Made by a program: the position numbers and the translations under genes. From Sordaria brevicollis (lineage: Eukaryota; Ascomycota; Sordariomycetes; Sordariales; Sordariaceae), in NCBI GenBank assembly GCA_033439795.1, contig JAUTDP010000009.1:1116001-1180000 (forward strand): 64,000 nucleotides of DNA. Reading direction: 5' to 3'. The notes beneath the pieces are model-generated. The model worked only from the letters and a program-made list of their open reading frames with translations. It ran no database searches and was not told the DNA's origin. Position 1 is the stretch's first letter. Every line of letters starts with the position of its first letter. Below, one piece after another: positions 1 to 11,421 of this stretch.

Positions 1-3000
1 CTCACTTAGGACCTGACTTTTGAAGTTGCTTCACGTGCGTTGATATGAAGGGAGCTGTCAAACCGAGGCAACATTGAATGAATGAAGGGGGATGATAAAG
101 TTCTTAGCAAAAGGAGTGTCTTGATGACGAGAGTGAACTTACTGAGCCCCAAGCCAAAGATGCCTCAGTTGGTACGTACTCAAGTAGGATCTGTAGGTGG
201 CAAAGAGGAGGACCTGAACAACGTTGAGTTTCCTAAAATGGTTGAATACCTAGGTGGTGACAGAAAGGGACATTGACCGTGGGTTTATCTAGTGTTCTGT
301 CGTGAAAATATTAGAACGGCTTCCTATAAAAAGCTAATGTACCCATCCTCAGATTCTTGGCTCACTCTTCGCAATGTGGCAACAGAACGACCAGTCATGA
401 CATTCGCGGTTACCGGTAGTCGTGAAGTTCGTGGGACGGTTGGAAGTCAAGCTAGCGAGTTGGTGTCAAAAAGGATGTACAGCCCTATAGTCAAGACTTT
501 TAAAACAGTATTGTAGGGGTACGTACCCTCACCCTCACCCTCAATGCCTTGTATCCACGGCACTAATCTGACGTCATGATGAGTACAAAGTTATTTGATG
601 GTGAAGACTAGGTAGTGTTGGCGACGCTAACCCCGAAGTCGCTAAGTCTTGGATGGCAAGAGGCTCGGTGATACGGCCCCCATGAGCTCGAAGATAGGAA
701 GTATGCAAGCCAGGAGATAGGTTACTGTGAATGCCTGGCCGCGAGCGAGCCGGAAGCTACTTGTCGATATTGATCTGGGCAGAGTGCATAAACACCAAGA
801 GGAACCGTTCAGCGGATCGGCAGGGACAGTCCGGCCCGGCCGGGTGGAGCCGTAGATCCCGTTCGTCGCTCCGGTGCGGGTGCGCCAGTTCGGGCGGGTC
901 TTCACATGCAAGTGGAAGGTTGGCTTAAGTCCGGAATCGGTCCACCGGACAGCGTCCCGTAGGTCATGGCGGTGGTGGGGATTTGGACGGGAAATGGGAA
1001 AGTGACTCCAAGTCCTCAAACTCTCAAGGCCGGGGCGGGTCGTCGTCGGAGTTCGGGGGCCACACTCCACCAAGCCTCTCTGGGTAGGATGTTATATGGC
1101 CGTCTATGGGCTCACAAAGTAGTGGAAATGGCCTCAGAGAGTGGGAATCCCATTTTGAACAGTCATCCTCATAACTTTAAACAGTGGTCCATCGCGTTGT
1201 TCGCCAGATTGAGTTGACTCGGGCCCAGTGACCATCGATATCACGGGGGTCGACGAGAAACGCCCGGGTGAGTTTGTCGCAGTACCCAGTTCACGATAAT
1301 TTACCGAGATGGCCGCTTAGGTAGATGTGCGGCAACAAGTGCGAAGACAGGACTTTGACACTAACAATTAAGTCCGCGGCCATTTCCGGTCAGACGTTTT
1401 GCGGGCCAAGGAGGTGGGTCAGTTCTGGACCGTGGGGTTCTCCAAAATCGAACCATTTGCTCAAAATACAGGAGATTCCAAGCCGTTCTCGTCCGCTCAA
1501 GCTCGCTCGATAAAAAAAAAAATTTATACACCCAACCCAAACAAGACGCCGAACCGACGGCAAACCAACTGAAGGGCAGTTCGCCAAGCTCCCAATTGAG
1601 TGAACGTACAACGAAATGTTTCTCCGCGATTGACGCCGTTGCGGCGGTTCACTGGGTTTTGATTCCCAGTCGGCCATATGGCACCTATTGCGCCTTTTCG
1701 CCTACCCACCCACCGCAAGACCGCAGGTACGTTGAGTTGCCTGGCCGTACCGTCGATTCGTATCCGCTTCCTCTTGACCCAAGAGTCGGAGCCCCGGTCA
1801 ACCGCGACCACTTTCAATCCTCATGACCGAGCACCGCGACGAGTGGGCAAAAGATCTCGATGCGTTGCAGTCAGAAACGGCCCATGATCCCCAGTACAAT
1901 TTCTTGATGATATTCCGGTCCCTCATGGCTATCGGGTCATAGCGCGATAAGCCAGAATGTTGAGTCGATCGTCGAGCCACCAACATCAACATCCGGAGGC
2001 AGCTATCGTGGTGCCGCGACGGGCCCGTTTAGCAAAAGCAACTCCCGTCGTCATTGCGTAGTGGTCGCTTCCTGGCATGTGAGAAGAAGTTGAGATGATC
2101 CGCACTTTACCAACCCAGCGGAACGATGACACTTGTAGACGTCACCCAGACTTCCTTGCTCGGCACCGTCAAATCCCATTGTACTAACAGGAAGTCTCGA
2201 CCTTGGTCCATATGCGAGATTGGTTGACACCTGCATGGTAAAGCCTCGAAAGCCCATGGCGGTCGTCGTATCCAGGAACCGGCGCCGGGCGTTTTACAAG
2301 CCAGAACAAACCCAACTCGACCGTTATGAACAAGGCCCTTGATGTGACGGTTTTGAAGAAGGTGTAGTGGCCAATTGCCGACGGACTCAAGGTACATACC
2401 CGCACTATTGGACCCAGTCTCGAGCCAGTACGCTACATACCTACCGGAGTGCTCCGAGACGTAGAGGTAGCCCGTAGCCCGTAGCCCGTAGCCCGTAGGG
2501 GTGGCTCTGAACCCTCCTCGCAGCACTTAGCGCGGGAAATCTTTGGGGGAGACACTCCAATGTCCTACAATGTCCGTATGTAAGGGTATGTACCTATTCT
2601 CTTGAGGCTGGATGCTGCTCCAAGTAACTTTCTCGTACGACTTGTGGAACGTTTCCAGCATCTCTTGCACTCAAGGCCTCGCTTCCTTCCCGTAGCTTCT
2701 GTTGGGCAATGCAAGCAGGCACTGCTTTCCTGTCTGGCGCCTGTCTGGAGGCATGTGCAATTTGCCTACCTTTCACTTGGGCACTGCAAGGCCACCGGTC
2801 TTCGTGCATTCCCGCTGCCGCTTCGGGGGCAAGTCTTCCCTCTTCGGGGGAATGCTTTAATAGCCCCCCCTCCTCTTCTCTCGACTGAATATGGTGATTG
2901 TCATGTCACCACTAGGATCACCCAGCAACACCAACCACCACAATCCAGAGCATTGATTATCACCAGACACGCCGTCCGACCACAGAGACAACACATCGAC

Positions 3001-3031
3001 GCTCGGACCGGCAGCCCCGCCCAGACCAACA
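1..3031. other. intergenic, no supported gene; contains upstream region of the bHLH gene
   Basis: No open reading frame here shows recognisable protein motifs, and ORFs on the two strands overlap each other without a credible start or splice pattern. The only distinct structure is the GTAGCCC heptamer array at 2467-2498. The last 250 bases before the bHLH start are C- and CA-rich, as is common in fungal 5' leaders, so the bHLH promoter and leader probably lie between about 2600 and 3031. I see no heavy C-to-T conversion of the kind left by repeat-induced point mutation. Confidence 0.5.
2467..2498. repeat. 7-bp tandem repeat, unit GTAGCCC
   Basis: GTAGCCC is repeated perfectly four times and followed by a further GTAG, about 4.6 copies. 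It lies in non-coding DNA about 530 bp upstream of the bHLH start codon. It is a short microsatellite; no function is visible. Confidence 0.9.
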
Positions 3032-4364
3032 ATGAACCAACAGGGCTTACCCAACAATCATCCATTCCCAGAACCCTTCCAGGGGATTGGAGAACTGGTA
3101 AGTGTCAAGCACGATTATACCCGCTCACAGACACCTTTTCCACGATACAACTTCTGGCGACTAACATTTGCTACAGCACCCACAGTTTCCCGATTCCCTC
3201 TCGGGAATCTCACCCAACACCTTTTACGAGGAGCTCAGCAGCAACACCGACTTCAACACTGACTTCAACTCCGACTCTCCCGGAACGTCAGGGTCACACT
3301 ATTCCCCTGCCCTAAGCGCCGATTCCTTCAACATCACTATTCCTCCACTTGGGCAAGAATTCACTGACTGGGGTGTCGGGAAATTCGAGCCCCCGTCAGA
3401 GTTGGATGAATGCTTCAAGTCTGAGCCCTTCGACGGCTCCATCATCTCGACCCTCCCAGCCCGGCCTGGCTCTGCCAGCTCGGCTATCAACCCCGCTGCG
3501 CTCTCGTTACCCGATGCCACGACGGCACAAGACCTGACCTTCAGCTTTGAAGACATCAATCCTGACGGGCCGCTGTTTCAGTTCCCTCTGCAAAACCAGA
3601 TACCATTTCCCCTTCTGGTCCAGCAGCAACAGCAACAAGAACAACAGCAACAGCAACAACCTCAACAACAGCAAAAGATCGTGCTGGCCGAGGAAGTCAA
3701 GACTTATCCTTCGCGATACAGCCTTAAGCGCAAGTCTTCTGGCTCTTCGTCTTCCAGTGGGGAGGAGCATCGTCAGCGTAAGCGGGCCTCTGCATCCCCG
3801 CCTCCCGCCTCGTCCCATGGCCCACCGACCAAAAAGGAAAAAGATGGCGAACGATCCAGGGCAGCCCCGATGAAAAAGACGGCACACAATATGATTGAGA
3901 AGAGGTATCGCACCAACCTCAACGACAAGATCACCAACCTTCGTGATGCTGTCCCGTCCCTTCGCAGGGCAGCCCTACGCCAAGAAAATGGCAATGCTCA
4001 ATACCATGACGCAGGGTTTGAGGACGAGGAAGACGATTACGACCACCACACGCTTCCCAAGCTCAACAAGGCCACCATTTTGAGCAAGGCGACCGAGTAT
4101 ATTGGGGAGATTGAGAGGAAGCTCACTGCCTTGCACAACGAAAACCTGCAGCTTCAAGCAAAGGTGAGAGGAATGGAGATATTGGTGATGCGCCAGTGTG
4201 GGATGGGGGCACACGGCCAGGTGGGAGCACCCGCTCAAATGGGAGCACCCGCTCAGATGGGAGCACCCGCTCAGATGGGAGCAGCCGCTCAAATGGGGGC
4301 ACACGGCCAAATGGGAGCACACGGTCAGATGGGAGCACACAATCCATCCGAATGTGGGTGGTAA
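3032..4364 (+). CDS. bHLH transcription factor with SREBP-type basic region
   Basis: Two exons, 3032-3097 and 3177-4364; the donor is GTAAGT and the acceptor CTACAG, joined in phase 0, giving 417 aa. The basic helix-loop-helix starts near residue 258 (HNMIEKRYR, NLNDKI). The tyrosine in EKRYR is the hallmark of the SREBP group, which lets the protein bind sterol regulatory elements as well as E-boxes. An acidic loop (EDEEDDYDHH) separates the helices, and the second helix runs into a leucine-rich stretch. No membrane segment follows, so this is a short soluble member, similar in layout to Aspergillus SrbB, not a membrane-anchored SREBP. The N-terminal half is Ser/Pro/Gln rich with a glutamine tract near residues 170-190, a likely activation region. 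The C-terminus is a hexapeptide repeat (separate entry). The family is sure; the regulon is not known from sequence. Confidence 0.9.
3619..3677 (+). repeat. CAG/CAA trinucleotide tract encoding polyglutamine
   Basis: Mixed CAG and CAA codons code for a glutamine-rich run interrupted by Glu and Pro in the bHLH protein. The CAG/CAA mixture should slow slippage compared with a pure CAG run. The same tract opens long leucine-rich reading frames on the opposite strand, which are artefacts. Confidence 0.9.
4203..4346 (+). repeat. 18-bp coding minisatellite, eight units (MGAxxQ)
   Basis: Eight consecutive 18-bp units code for MGAHGQ, VGAPAQ, MGAPAQ (twice), MGAAAQ, MGAHGQ (twice) and MGAHNP at the C-terminus of the bHLH protein. 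Units fall into a CCCGCTCA type and a CACGGNCA type, suggesting local duplication and unequal exchange. All three forward frames stay open through the array. Copy number is likely to vary between strains. Confidence 0.9.
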
Positions 4365-5902
4365 GACACCAAACTCAGTGGAATGTGTACCAGAGAGTAT
4401 GGTTTGCTCGTCTGCACAAGCCACTCTTACAACAACCAGATTTGCTTGAACAAAACCTGACGGGAAGGCGAGAAATGGAAGCAACAAACAAGATTCAGTG
4501 TGGAGAAGGGGAACGGCAACACCATTGGTGCTGAAGGGGGGGAATCATACCAGGAGTTGATGGGGAAAACGATCTTCAATTATTGCATATCATTGGTGTA
4601 CGGCTTGGGGCATATACGGCTTGGGGTATACATGGCTTGGAGCATTTGCTTTTTTCGGGAAATACCAGCGGGTCCTGTCGCATTGTGGTGCATGTCTTGG
4701 GAATGGCGTTTATTTGGTGTTCCCCCCCTGCGAAGGACTTTTAGGATAGTGTTTGAGATTAGCATTACCAAAGAATCACTCCTCTTTTGACTATCACCCT
4801 TTATTATATTACACTACACCATTGTTGCACAGTTGGGGGTTTTAGTAGGGTAGATAAGTGCAGAAATAGTCGTGTTCTCGAGAAAAGAAACAATTAAATG
4901 CTACATTTTTAGCACCATCTGAGGTTTAACCGCGGTCACATCTTGGTATAAACTTGTGAGGTGTGCTCCCGTGTTATGCAAGGACAAGTAGAACTTGATA
5001 GAGGTGAGTTGTTTGTTGAGCTTCTCGTACTATGAACAGATATTGTACACTGTCGTCACTTGATCGTTCCGTTATACGGACTGACGGCGAGCCTTCCACA
5101 GGCTCTGCGACCTCGACCCCGAACAATGTCCCGAACAGACTACCTATCCTTTGTGCAGGAAATATACTCGATGTCTCACACAACAGCACCTTTGTTGTTT
5201 GCACCTGCTCAAGCATATCTCTATTAACGAGCGTTCGTGTTAGGGGCTATCACGTTAGGGTCCTCTTACAATTCCATCTGATCTCTCTGACAGGTGTCTA
5301 AGACACTTCTTTCTCGGCTCGAAAGAGAACAAACAGGTAGCTATATACTTCGTTTGTTTAACTCTCTGTCTTTCCACACATTTTTATGACCTTGAATAGA
5401 GGTCTTGAAGAACCATTGGTGGATCGTGTTAATATACAATCGCAGGAACGAACCGTTCGCGGCTCAATGATTCCGTCTCGTGCTCGGCCGACTTGCCGTT
5501 TCCTATCGAATCCGAGTGCTTCCCGTCATCACCGAACCGCTCGCCTTTACCCAGATTGCACTTTCCCAAAGATCTACCCGCAGGCAAGCGAGATCCAACT
5601 GAAGGATATTTCCAATCAACTGCAGATCCCTCCTTCCTCGGACCCGGATTCCTCCACTCACTCTCCCAACGCTCCTTCCCAAGCAAGAATACCCGGGCCT
5701 CTCCGCTCAGAAAATTCTTCTCTGTGCGGCGGGACAATTATTATTTTTGCTTGCGTGCAATTTGACCGATACCAAGACATACATAAAGCTTGATCCAACC
5801 CCAGCCAAGCCCTTGGTTTTGTCAATATCATCGACTCGTTCGTGTACCAACCTCATCCACCCAAGCACATCATCAGCCACACTTCCTCTCAAAGAGACAA
5901 AA
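4365..5902. other. intergenic between bHLH and AA8 genes
   Basis: No supported gene. Three imperfect copies of a GGCTTGGGGNATA-like segment lie near 4600-4645. The last 150 bases before 5903 include an ATAAA motif near 5782 and a C/A-rich leader, consistent with the promoter and leader of the AA8 gene. Confidence 0.5.
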
Positions 5903-6731
5903 ATGCTAGGACTCAAACGCCTCGCCGTCCTTGCGCTCTGCGCCCTGCAGACCAGCACCCCCACCGTCTCAGCCAGAAGCCTCCTCAACCTCAGGGGCAT
6001 GGGCATGACCCACGGCGACGATGGTGGTGCTCTCGGTCTCGACAAACGTCAAAGTCTCACGCAAAAGTACTGCCCTCCCTCTTCAGCAGCCTGCTTCTCC
6101 GAGTTCACCGTGGCCGCTCAAAAGATCACGTACCGCATCGCCATTCCCGATACCGCGGCCGCGGCGACTCCATTTGACATTTATCTGCAAATCATTGCTC
6201 CCAAGGCCACGGCCGGTTGGGCGGGCATTGCGTGGGGAGGCAAGATGAGCAATAACCCGTTGACGATCGGGTGGGCGTTGCCGAATGGGGGGAATGGGTC
6301 GGTTGTTAGTTCGCGGTGGACTGGGTTAGTCTTCTTTCTTCTCGTTTTCCCCCTTTCGCAGCTGCCTCCTCTACTACCTTAAGGAAACCTCGAAGAGCAT
6401 CACTAACTGGTTGAAACAAAACAGTGGCCACAGCCTCCCCGGTGCCTACTCTGGCGCGACCTACACCGTCCTGCCCTCAACCACCGCCAACGCCACGCAT
6501 TGGCAGCTCGACGTGCACTGCCAGGGATGCAGCAAGTGGGCTAACGGCCAACTGAACCCGAACGGAGCGAACGCGTTTGCCTGGGCCAAATCCACCAAGG
6601 CCGTTGCCAACCCAGCCAGCAACTCCAGCTCGTTCAGCGGTCACGATGGCAAATCTGTGTGGTCGCATGATTTGAGTTTGGCTAAGGTGCCCCAGAGCGC
6701 GTTTGATGCGCTGGTTGCTGGGAAGATCTAG
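5903..6731 (+). CDS. secreted AA8-type cytochrome (CDH cytochrome domain) protein
   Basis: Exons 5903-6324 and 6425-6731. The intron begins GTTAGT, has a CTAAC branch site near 6403 and ends ACAG; the product is 242 aa. A signal peptide occupies roughly residues 1-24 and is followed by a probable propeptide ending LDKR, a Kex2-type site before the mature QSLTQKYC. The rest matches the b-type cytochrome domain of cellobiose dehydrogenase (DOMON fold, CAZy AA8), with the GWAGIAWGGKM segment where the methionine is the expected axial haem ligand. The second ligand is probably a histidine in GHDGKSVWSHD near the C-terminus. No flavin domain, membrane segment or CBM1 follows, so this is a stand-alone extracellular haem domain. 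Such proteins are thought to pass electrons to LPMOs or reduce iron. An AA9 gene lies 8 kb away. Confidence 0.82.
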
Positions 6732-7493
6732 AAGGTTGTTGGTGCTTGATCTGCTTCGTCTGATTGGGAAGAAACGAATGGTAGCACGAGACTTGCGATT
6801 TGGTGCTGGAGGAATTAAAAAGGATCTGCATAAGTTGATGGGATGGAGAACTGTTGGTATCTCTCACAGAGGTCTCGGATCTGATGCGACGGGAGAGTGT
6901 CCATGGTCAGTGTGAAGTTGATTAGCAGCTAACCCAATTCCATATGGTGTTTGAGCACAAGCTTCGAACTCAGCCAAGACAGCGTACACCCATGAAATAC
7001 AAAGAGTGGATACTTGGTTTGAGAGATCTACCAAACGTTTTCTACGGGGATGTTGTTGAAGGCAGGAGGTGGTTCTCGGTTTTTATCCTCCTGCATCTTC
7101 GGCTGGTCACACTCGCTTCTCATATTTGTCAAATTTGAAGAGGCTGTGTTCCCTCAGTGTTCAACTATAGTGTTTTAACAGAAGATTCTTCATATGGCCA
7201 ATATGGGCAGGAAAAAGATCGTTAATAAGTGTCGTGGGCAGAGATAAGGGGAAAGCCAGTGGATAAGAGGCACGTCCCTCACGTTCTGCGGGATGTCCCT
7301 AGTTCCCGCATTGCTCACTATACGGCAGTCCATCGACGGACGTCATGGATATTTCATGATGACGAAGAACCGCTTTAGAGAAAAATCGTACAAGAGACGA
7401 ACGGCCCAATCCAACATTTCGTGTTTTCTGTCCTCAGTGTCCTCGGCAGGTTGATCAAAACAGTAACAACGAGAAGCTCCAAACCTACCCACC
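6732..7493. other. intergenic between AA8 and enolase genes
   Basis: No gene is supported. The stretch presumably holds the 3' end of the AA8 transcript and the promoter of the enolase paralogue. The CAAACCTACCCACC immediately before 7494 gives a good fungal start context. No repeat or RNA gene was seen. Confidence 0.5.
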
Positions 7494-9097
7494 ATGATTC
7501 TGGATGTGATAGCCTCTCAACGTCTTGACTCCCGGGGAAACCCTACAGTTCAGGTGGAAGTCAGGACTGCCCATGGTACGCTTTTCCTTGTCCCTCATCG
7601 TCTTGTCCTTCAAACGGCCTGACAAACAACTTGTGATCTCCAGGGACCTTCCGCTCCCTCGTCCCCTCTGGAGCCTCAACCGGCGTCCACGAAGCCGTCG
7701 AGCTCCGCGACAACGACCAGTCCAAATACGGCGGCATGGGCGTCCTAAAAGCCGTAAACAACATCAACGAGATCATTGGCCCCGCCCTGATCAAGGAAGG
7801 ATACGACCCGCAACACGACCTGAAGCAAATCGATGGCTTCATGCGCGAGCTGGACGGGACGCCCAACAAGGCGAAGCTGGGCGCCAACGCAATCTTGGGT
7901 GTGAGCATGGCTTGCGCCCGGGCTGGAACTGCGGCGGCAAATATCCCGCTGTATGAGTTCCTCCGTCGGGAAAGTGGCGAGGAGTCGCCTTATGTTGTGC
8001 CGGTACCGTTTTTTAATGTGCTGAACGGGGGGAAACACTCGGGAAACGGCATGGCGTTTCAGGAGTTCATGATTGCGCCGACGGGCGCGAGGACGATTGA
8101 GGAGGGGGTGAGGATGGCCAGTGAGACTTATCATTGTCTGAAGGGGATTATCAGTGAGAAGTTTGGGGCGATTTGTGAGTACTTACCTAGTCTCTCTAAC
8201 TGCCATGAAATCAGTTTTATGATTGGAAGTCAAGGTGGTAGGGTTACCAACTGACACTTTGTGAAACAGACACAGGAATAGGTGACGAAGGCGGTTTCGC
8301 GCCACCCATCACCCAACCCGAAGAAGCACTGGACTTGCTCACTGAAGCGGTCGCCAAAGCGGGATACACTGACAAGATCAAGTTCGGCATCGACCCGGCG
8401 TCGTCCGAGTTCTTTGATTCCAAATATGGGACTTACGACCTGGGTTTCAAGAGTATTCCTGAAGGCGAATCGCACTCGGAATCTGTCAGGACGCCAAAAG
8501 AGATGATGGACCTCTACAACTCGCTCATGGAAAAGTATCCGATTCCGCTGCTCGAAGACCCCTTCGCCGAGGATGACTGGGACTCGTGGACCAAGTTTTG
8601 CGCTGACTACAAGGAGGAGCTGGTGGGTGATGATTTGCTGGTGACGAATGTGGAGAGGGTCAGGATGGCGGAGAGCAGGGCGGCTTGTAATGCGATGCTG
8701 TTGAAGGTTAATCAAATCGGGACGGTAACGGAGGCTATTGATGCGTGAGTATCTGTTTTGTTTCCTTGCCTTCCCATCCTTACAAAATGAACATGTGATT
8801 GTGGAGGGTTGCTAATCGTTCGTTATCTTCGGCACCCAAAGGGCGAAACTGGCCAAGAGCTTGGACTGGGGCGTCTTTGTGTCTCATCGATCGGGAGAGA
8901 CAACCGACGACTTCATTGCCGACTTGACTGTCGGACTCGGCACAGGCCATATCAAGTCAGGAGCGCCGTGTCGGGGAGAGCGAGTGGCCAAGTATAATCG
9001 GTTGATGGACATCGAGGCGGAGCTGAAGGGGAGCTGGAAGCCGTGGTTCTATGCGGGTGAGCAGTTCCGGAAGCCGGAGGCTTTCTTCATAGGTTGA
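7494..9097 (+). CDS. enolase (phosphopyruvate hydratase), divergent paralogue
   Basis: Four exons: 7494-7575, 7644-8174, 8270-8744 and 8842-9097, all joined in frame, giving 447 aa. Enolase interconverts 2-phosphoglycerate and phosphoenolpyruvate in glycolysis and gluconeogenesis, normally in the cytosol as a dimer. The family landmarks are present in order: SGAST active-site loop, the catalytic histidine in NGGKHSGN, the glutamate in FQEFMIAP, metal-binding region GDEGGFAP, catalytic lysine in LLKVNQIGT, histidine in SHRSGET and the IKSGAP loop. Several normally near-invariant positions differ: NGGKHSG where most enolases have NGGSHAG, and PCRGERVAK where most have PARSERLAK. Catalytic residues look intact, so it may be active. 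The divergence suggests a paralogue and not the main housekeeping copy. Intron positions near the start resemble those of fungal enolase genes. Confidence 0.92.
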
Positions 9098-10080
9098 TCG
9101 GTCGAGGGCAGGTGCTGCTGAATGTTTCCGCTGTGAACTGAAGAAGAGACTTGAAAGTTCTTGCAGTTCAGTTCGATCCGAGGGTTGGTTTCAACGGTTC
9201 CTGATGGGTGTTGTCCAAATGGAAGGAACAAGGGCAAAGTGGCTTGGTGGTCCTTGTTTGTTACTGTACCAAACTTGCGTCTACAAGTAGTAGGGTCGGA
9301 AAGAGGAGGGGCAGCCGGGCAGGTGCTCCTTTGAAACGCCAAAAAAAAGGGAATTAGCAACCCTATATAATGAAGCTGGGGGGTTCTAAGTTTCTCTTTC
9401 ATTTTTCCTTCCCGCAAGATGTACGAGAACAAAAACTGCCATGTCCAGAGACGCTGCCCGACTTTTCTCTTGCGGGCTAGTGGTAATAACAAGACACGAA
9501 TACGGTATTTAATGTAATGCGCCATTACAATGCCAGTTACATACAGCGGCCAACGAAGTCCCACCGTAACGTTTAGCGGGCGTGAAACGGTCGTGGCCCA
9601 CTCTGTTTTTGAGGGTTGGCCAATCATACACCTTACATGGTCCGAATTGGGAAAGCACCACTTACATAAGATTTGTCGCACACGCGCCTGACAAACTCTG
9701 TGGTTGATCCCACGATGAAGCTATTCGCACTTCCTTTACTTCAAGCCAAATGTGTAGTCCTTCGCAGGTACAGCCTGCTGTATTCACTTGCCGCCGAACT
9801 CAGGTCATCGGAGTTGTTGAAATGCCAAAGATTCAAATTGCTGTCGGGGTTTGTCCTTGTTCCCTGACCCCGAACCTCGCTTTTTCCCCAACATCCACAT
9901 CCCATCTCCAACCACATTGCTCAACCACTTTTCTAGGTAGCTGTCCAAAAAGGCTATTACCACAATCCGCTAGAAAACAAACATCAACAGATTCGAGGCT
10001 CTTAGTTTTAATCATTTCGCACAGTTTCTATTCATCATTCATTCTACTATATATTCGGTCATCAGTCACCCATCATTACG
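9098..10080. other. intergenic between enolase and acetyltransferase-like ORF
   Basis: No gene supported. A TATATAA motif occurs near 9364 but no ORF follows it closely. The last 200 bases (TC-rich, ending CATCATTACG before the ATG) look like a leader for the ORF at 10081. Confidence 0.45.
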
Positions 10081-11421
10081 ATGCCGTACCCGCGCGAGAC
10101 ATCTGAACCTCTAAAGGAGATGGGAGGCCCCCCCGAAGACACGGTCAGGTACCTCGCCCACAGCCTGCAGCAGTTTCAGTTCAAGTATCAAGCACGTCTC
10201 CCAGGCTCACCCGACGGAACATACAATATTCGCATCCAGCACTCGCCCAGCCCCCAAGAATACAGGACTCTCCGTGCCTACGCCGGCTTGCCACCGATAC
10301 CTCCAATGTCTGACGAGACACGTCCATTCAGGCCTGAGCATATGTACTGTTGCACAGTCACTTTCAAACCCTCCAGCGAATTCCTTGACCAGGAGTTGAT
10401 GCCAGTTTTTGGCCCCACAACGACCCGTGTTAGCAGTGGTTGCGTCAAAGTTGAAACCGACAGCTCCAGTATCAAGCCAGAGGCAAATGCCGACGCCAAA
10501 CCTTGTGACTCGGACTCACACCGAGAAGTCAACAATGAAGAGACAACCCACAACGTGGAATCCATCCGAGACCCCCTTAAACCCAAGCCGCGTTCCGACT
10601 GCAGACCAGTCATCGACTATAAGCCCGTCCCCGTTGCCTTCGGTCACATGATCTGGGACTGTTACTAGAGGTACGAGATTGCCGAGTTGCATGTCGCTCC
10701 ATGGCATGAGGGCCAAGGGCTGGAAGATGTAATTCTCGACTACTTCCTGGATGTCGCTTCACTGTTCAATGCATATTTTCCAGCGCTGAGCGAAGATGAG
10801 ACAAAAGTTCTGGAGCCCTCGGTTACGGTTAAGGCCAGGGACGACTTTGATATGAAGTTTTATGCCTCAAAGGGGTTTGTGAAGAACGACACCGATAAGA
10901 ACAATTCGCCGAGAGACATGATACTGGAGCGGGGGGTTATCAGAGCACTGGCAAAGAAGAGGAGAGAGGATGAAAAGAAAAACGAACCGCGGCCGACGAA
11001 GAGCAGAGTGGAAGAATGGGATGACAATTATATTTGGACCAAGGGTCGTAAGGCATACGAAGAAATCTTGGAGGTTGAGGGTCTTCTTGAGAAACTGAGG
11101 CCCAAAATACCTGCCGAACAGGGAGAAGGCCAATTGGAGGACATGTTGGAGGATCTCTCGGATATCATTCAGTCAATTGAGATGGCCGAGGAAGTCTTGA
11201 ATGATAAGGATGTCACTCGGATGATTGAAGAGCCCGAGGCGGACATGAGCTGCGGCATGGCATCTTTTTCAGAGGACATTCCAGGAAGAGATGGAAAGGA
11301 GAAGAGGGTTTTGCCGGTTCGACAGCGCAGCGGGACTTGCACCGTGATTGATGAGAGAAAAAATGTGGTAAGGGTCAAAGCAGAGAGGCTCAGCCGCATG
11401 TCCCGTTCAAGCTCTATATGA
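10081..11421 (+). pseudogene. GNAT-like acetyltransferase ORF split by one in-frame TAG
   Basis: One long frame from ATG 10081 to TGA 11421 is interrupted only by TAG at 10666-10668. The upstream part is 195 codons and the downstream part 250 codons, in the same frame. The sequence runs across the stop as a plausible GNAT core: PVAFGHMIWDCY, stop, RYEIAELHVAPWHEGQGL, then a helix, then DDFDMKFYASKGF. The order beta strand, V-x-P-x-x-x-G-x-G acetyl-CoA loop, helix, and a terminal Y-x-x-x-GF is typical of GNAT N-acetyltransferases. The tail is charged and coiled-coil-like. No good GTRNGT donor upstream would splice out the TAG without removing conserved core. CAG to TAG is one C-to-T change in a CpA context, so a recent nonsense mutation is likely. 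Readthrough or a sequencing error is possible. The GNAT assignment is by eye and moderate. Confidence 0.6.

Noticed and set aside
2602..3315. 237-codon plus-strand ORF overlapping the bHLH start
   Set aside because: Low-complexity content, runs through the bHLH intron and out of its frame.
10081..11421. Spliced intron removing the TAG (GTCCCC...TACTAG, 42 nt)
   Set aside because: Donor is non-consensus, the intron would be below usual fungal length, no branch site fits, and conserved core residues would be lost.
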